The notes beneath the pieces were generated by a model. The model was not told the origin of the DNA, ran no database searches, and was given only the letters and a program-made list of their open reading frames with translations. 64,000 bases of DNA from Closterium sp. Naga37s-1. Taxonomy: Eukaryota > Streptophyta > Zygnematophyceae > Desmidiales > Closteriaceae. Position 1 is the first letter of the stretch, and each line of letters starts with the position of its first letter. The position numbers were made by a program, and so were the translations under genes. This document shows positions 60,841 through 64,000 of this stretch, piece by piece. The stretch covers positions 1,449,501 through 1,513,500 of the forward strand of contig CANJKZ010000724.1 in the NCBI GenBank assembly GCA_947471745.1, in the 5' to 3' direction.

Positions 60841-62327
60841 TAACGCGAACGAGGAACACGACGACCAGGACGACCAGAACGGACAGGCGAGACAGGACGC
60901 GACGCAGGCTCACGACGCTCAGTAAGACCCCCTGACTGCTCAGTGTAAGGAGAAGGAGCAGGCAGCGGTGAGCCAGGCTGTAACGGAAGACCAGTAGACG
61001 AAGGGAGACTAAGAACCTGGCGAGGTACAGAGTCAGACGGTGGCTGAGACGACGGAGACGGTGGAGCGAAGAACAGGCGCGGCTGAGCACCGCCACCAGC
61101 ACCAGCAACTCCAGCACCCCCAGCAGCTCCAGCACCTCCAGCAGCTCCAGAACCCTCAGCGCCAGCTCGTCCAAGACCAGCTCCACCAGCAGCAGCACCC
61201 CCACAACCGGCACCTCCAGTCCCAGGGTCTCCAGTCTTAGTGTCTCCAGTAGTAGCACCCCTAGACCCAAGGTCTCCAGCAGTAGTACCCTCAGCCTCAG
61301 CACCTCAAGCCCCAGCAGCTCCAGTACCTCCAGTACGAGCACCTCCGGGACCAGCACCACTCCCAGCTCCAGTGACGCCAACAGAAGTACCTCCAGCGGT
61401 AGAGCTCCGAGCTCCAGAAGCGCGACCCTGATGGCGACCGTACCAGTCGTGCAGCTGCTGTCAGGTGAGAGGCACACGCGGACGAAGGCGGCTACTCCAA
61501 GGAGACCGCGCAACACCAGACTCAGAACCCTCAGCGCCAGCACCCGCAGCAGCTCCAGAACCTCCAGCAGAAACAGCTCCAGTAGTAGAGACACCAGCAC
61601 CAGCGCCTTCCGCAGTACGGCCCCTAGCTCCAGCAGCGCGACCAAGATGGCTAGCGTACCACTCATGCAGCTGCTGTGGGGAGAGAGGGAGTCGTCGACG
61701 AGAGTGCAGCAGCGAGGTACCAGCAGAGCGACTGCGGAGACGGCCGCCCCAGGGAGACTGCTCGCCAGACGCCTCAGCGCCCCCAGGTGCAGCACCCCCA
61801 GACTCAGTACCCCCAGGCTCAGCACCCCCAGACTCCTCACGTCCAGGCTCAGCACCTCCAGTCTCTGCACCCCCAGGCTCCGCACCTCCAGGCTCCGCAC
61901 CCCCAGGCTCAGCACCCCCAGGCTCCGCACCCCCAGGCTCAGCACCCCCAGAAGTAGTACCCCGAGCAAGACCACCCTCAGCAGGACCTGAATCACCAGT
62001 GACCTCAACCGGTGCAGTCAAGAGAGGAGGGTCTACCTGAGACACACCTGAAGGAGCAGGACCGAGAGCGGGGAGGGGGTCTACCTGGGGAGCACCTGGA
62101 GCGAGGAAGAACGGCGGGGGGGGGAGAGGGGCAGCCCGGTAGGGGAAGAGACGGTAAAAGGGAACCGACTCGTCGAACATGACGTCCTGGGAGGGGAAGA
62201 CACGGCGCGAGGTGGGGTGGTAAAACTGCCAACCAAGCGCGTCAGGGACAAAGCCAAGGAAGACACAGGGAACAACGCGCGCGGAGAGCTTGTCCGCGGT
62301 GGTATCGTGGACAAAGGCACGAGCACC
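60841..62327 (-). pseudogene. Integrase-RT linker of element I
   Basis: Low-complexity linker with PGGAE units (about 61785-61965), an LSPQQLHEWYASH motif near 61670 and a second, frame-broken copy (QQLHDWY) near 61455. The 62180-61461 frame covers the first part; beyond it the frame changes repeatedly. It corresponds to the ~400-aa linker of D. Confidence 0.72.
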
Positions 62328-63692
62328 CTATACCCGGAAACGCGACGCATCGCCAACCTTCCTCGTCCACAGCAGTGTGGGCGAGGTCTCCGGCAAGGAG
62401 ACACGGGGCCAGAGGTTGAGCTGATGCGCGGCGTACCGGGCCGCAAACGGCCACAGAAAATGGGGGGCAGCCGCATGGATCATGGAGGTACGAGCGACCT
62501 CCATGACTAAGCCAATGCGGCGCTCAGCAACCCCATTCTGCTGCGGAGAGGCCGGAAGCGTGAACGTCTGGCGGATGCCGTGCTCCGCAGAGAAGGCTGC
62601 CAAGAGGTCGGAGGAAAACTCCCCACCTCTGTCAGAGTGCAGACGCAGGACGGGAAGCTCCGTCCCGAACCGCTCGCGGAGCTGGAGACGAGTAGCGCGG
62701 ATCCAAGGGATCAACACATCAGGGACCTCACCCTTGGTGCGCAAGGGGAAGACCGTGGTGTAGCGCGTGTAGTCGTCGACGACCAGCAGGAAGTACCGCT
62801 CGTGGCCCTGTCCACGGACGCGGGCTGGGCCCCACACGTCCAGGTGGAGAGTCTGCAGGGGAGCCTCTGTGGGAGGGAACGAGGAGGAGTGAGGAGCGGC
62901 GCGCTGCCGCCCCTCGACACAGGGAAGACATGGAGGAGCAGGCGAGGGTGGGAGGGGAGGGAGAACCCTGGGAAGACCAGAGACAAGGACACGGCGGTAC
63001 ATGCTGCGAAGGCGCTGCACCGAGGGGTGACAAAGGCGGTGGTGCCAAAGGAGGGTCTGGTGCGACAAGGCGCGACACGAGCAGGGGGCCGACAACTGAT
63101 CTGGCGCAGACGCAGACGCAGCTACCTGAGGGGACTCAGTAGTCAGTGTGTACAGGCCCGACCCCGGCTGCCGAGTGAAGGTAGCCAGGTGACGACCCGT
63201 CTGAGCGTACGTGCAGTGTGTCACATGCTCGTAGGCAGGGATGAACTGGTGAACACCCGCGTCCTGGAGCGCAGAACCCGCCACCAAGTTCGTAGAGAAC
63301 GAGGGGAGGTAAAGACCCGACAGTGTGCCGGACGGGACAGCAGGACAAGGGAGGACAGTGGAGGAGGTCGCACGGACTGGACCCCCAGAGGGGTCTGCCA
63401 GGGAGACTGGAACCGGCCGACTGAGCAGCGTGAGGGTGGTGCTGTCGCGAAAGAAGGAGCGAGAAGCACCAGAGTCAAGTGTGAAGGTGTACAAGGCCTC
63501 AGCAGGCGCAGTACCAGAGAGAGCAGACTCACCAGCACCTGAAGCAGCACCCTCACCAGTACCTAGAGCAGGAGACACACTAGCCCCTAGAGCAGCAGCC
63601 TCACCAGCACCTAGAGCAGCAGGCTCTATACCTGGGTCAGGCGGTACGCACAGGTAACAGGCACGGTCAGCACTAGTAGGCAATGCATACAT
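62328..63692 (-). pseudogene. copia protease-integrase of element I
   Basis: A 454-codon frame: CYLCVPPDPGIE, protease LDSGASRSFFRD, integrase HHRLCHPS with CLPC, LDVWGP, LHSDRGGEF and NGVAERRIG, in the expected order and spacing. The zinc-binding HHRLGH appears as HHRLCH (Gly to Cys). It ends at a stop at 62328 (FRV-stop) just before the conserved WGxRAFV segment, so the polyprotein is broken there. Confidence 0.87.
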
Positions 63693-64000
63693 GGCAGTGA
63701 GAATAGCATCATAGTCAAGAGCATAGATATCTACCCCCTGTCCAAGCAGCTCCAGCCAGGTGGGGAGCTCAGCCTCGTCGCCAAACTCGGTACGCCAAGC
63801 GTCGCTCTGACGGCGAAGCAGCGGGACTGTGTGTGACTAAGTGTCCCGCAAGCCTGACCAGTCCGATCACCTGTGCGAATGACGTACGGGCAGCGAACGG
63901 TACTCAAAGACCCTCTACTCTGAGCGTACCACTCACGAAGCTGCCGAGGCGTGAGAGACTCGCGCGGACTTCGCTGGAGCTGCATCTGGCCACCGCCAGT
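63693..64000 (-). pseudogene. C-terminal Gag of element I, partial
   Basis: Contains SLTPRQLREWYAQ and the knuckle CPYVIRTGDRTGQAC...H....C (C-X13-C-X4-H-X4-C), followed by a frameshift into unrelated residues. The start lies outside the window. Confidence 0.75.

Larger units (their letters stand above)
58495..64000 (-). mobile_element. Ty1/copia retrotransposon I, 5' part beyond the window
   Basis: The 3' LTR (58495-58628) inserted into gypsy protease, with flank gaggc (58490-58494) as the expected half of a TSD. PPT and conserved block (58689-58733) are followed by RNase H, RT, linker, integrase, protease and the end of Gag at the window edge. Several frame breaks indicate a defective copy. 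Confidence 0.92.

Overview
The window reads as a retrotransposon-dense stretch of a eukaryotic nuclear genome. The one clear host gene is an intronless A20/AN1 stress-associated protein, a type common in land plants and green algae. The rest is mostly Ty1/copia LTR retrotransposons, one Ty3/gypsy fragment, one pogo/Tigger-like DNA transposon and GC-rich minisatellites. High GC, short-LTR copia elements and a plant-like SAP gene suggest a streptophyte green alga. A zygnematophyte such as Closterium is my best guess, but this is an impression and no database search was made. No prokaryotic gene organisation, rRNA or CRISPR array is seen.

Layout. 1-2348: GGCGCC minisatellite and spacer. 2354-9297: copia element A (+, LTRs 131 bp, TSD gatac), whose gag and N-terminal pol are replaced by a truncated minus-strand copia (A', 3049-5660). 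9303-11770: pogo-type transposase gene with a 144-bp intron and a broken C-terminus. 13025-20238: copia element B (+, LTRs 127 bp, TSD agccc), nearly identical LTRs but a mutated pol. 20425-22310: minisatellites containing a solo LTR (20982-21124, TSD ctggc) and a 206-bp duplication. 22631-24389: a non-autonomous LTR element C (-, TSD ctggg). 24408-25485: two candidate TIR elements and a tRNA-like relic. 27280-34805: element D (-, TSD aactg), intact, identical LTRs, a single 1981-codon gag-pol frame. 35039-42557: element E (-, TSD caatc), identical LTRs, one frameshift. 44155-44955: the SAP gene. 46985-50040: inverted 22-bp minisatellites and a 14-bp array. 50955-54540: degraded copia F (-). 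55129-56391: non-autonomous LTR element G (-). 56392-58494: 5' part of a Ty3/gypsy element H (+). 58495 to the end: copia I (-), running out of the window.

How the parts fit together. A, A', B, C, D, E, F and I are variants of one copia group with 107-143-bp LTRs. A hairpin-forming core recurs in the LTRs. A hairpin plus an AGGGCCCACC box follows the primer-binding site in the five members whose 5' end is present (A, B, C, D, E). A 45-nt block and the same polypurine tract precede the 3' LTR in all eight. C keeps these signals but has no gag-pol, so it probably depends on a relative such as D or E. The gypsy fragment carries a textbook-looking -1 frameshift signal (slippery heptamer, 7-nt spacer, 8-bp stem-loop) at its gag/pol overlap. 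In the gag-bearing copias the spacer between primer-binding site and gag is filled with element-specific GC-rich minisatellites or a CTG/CTA tract, and an LREWY peptide motif recurs in Gag and in the integrase-RT linker.
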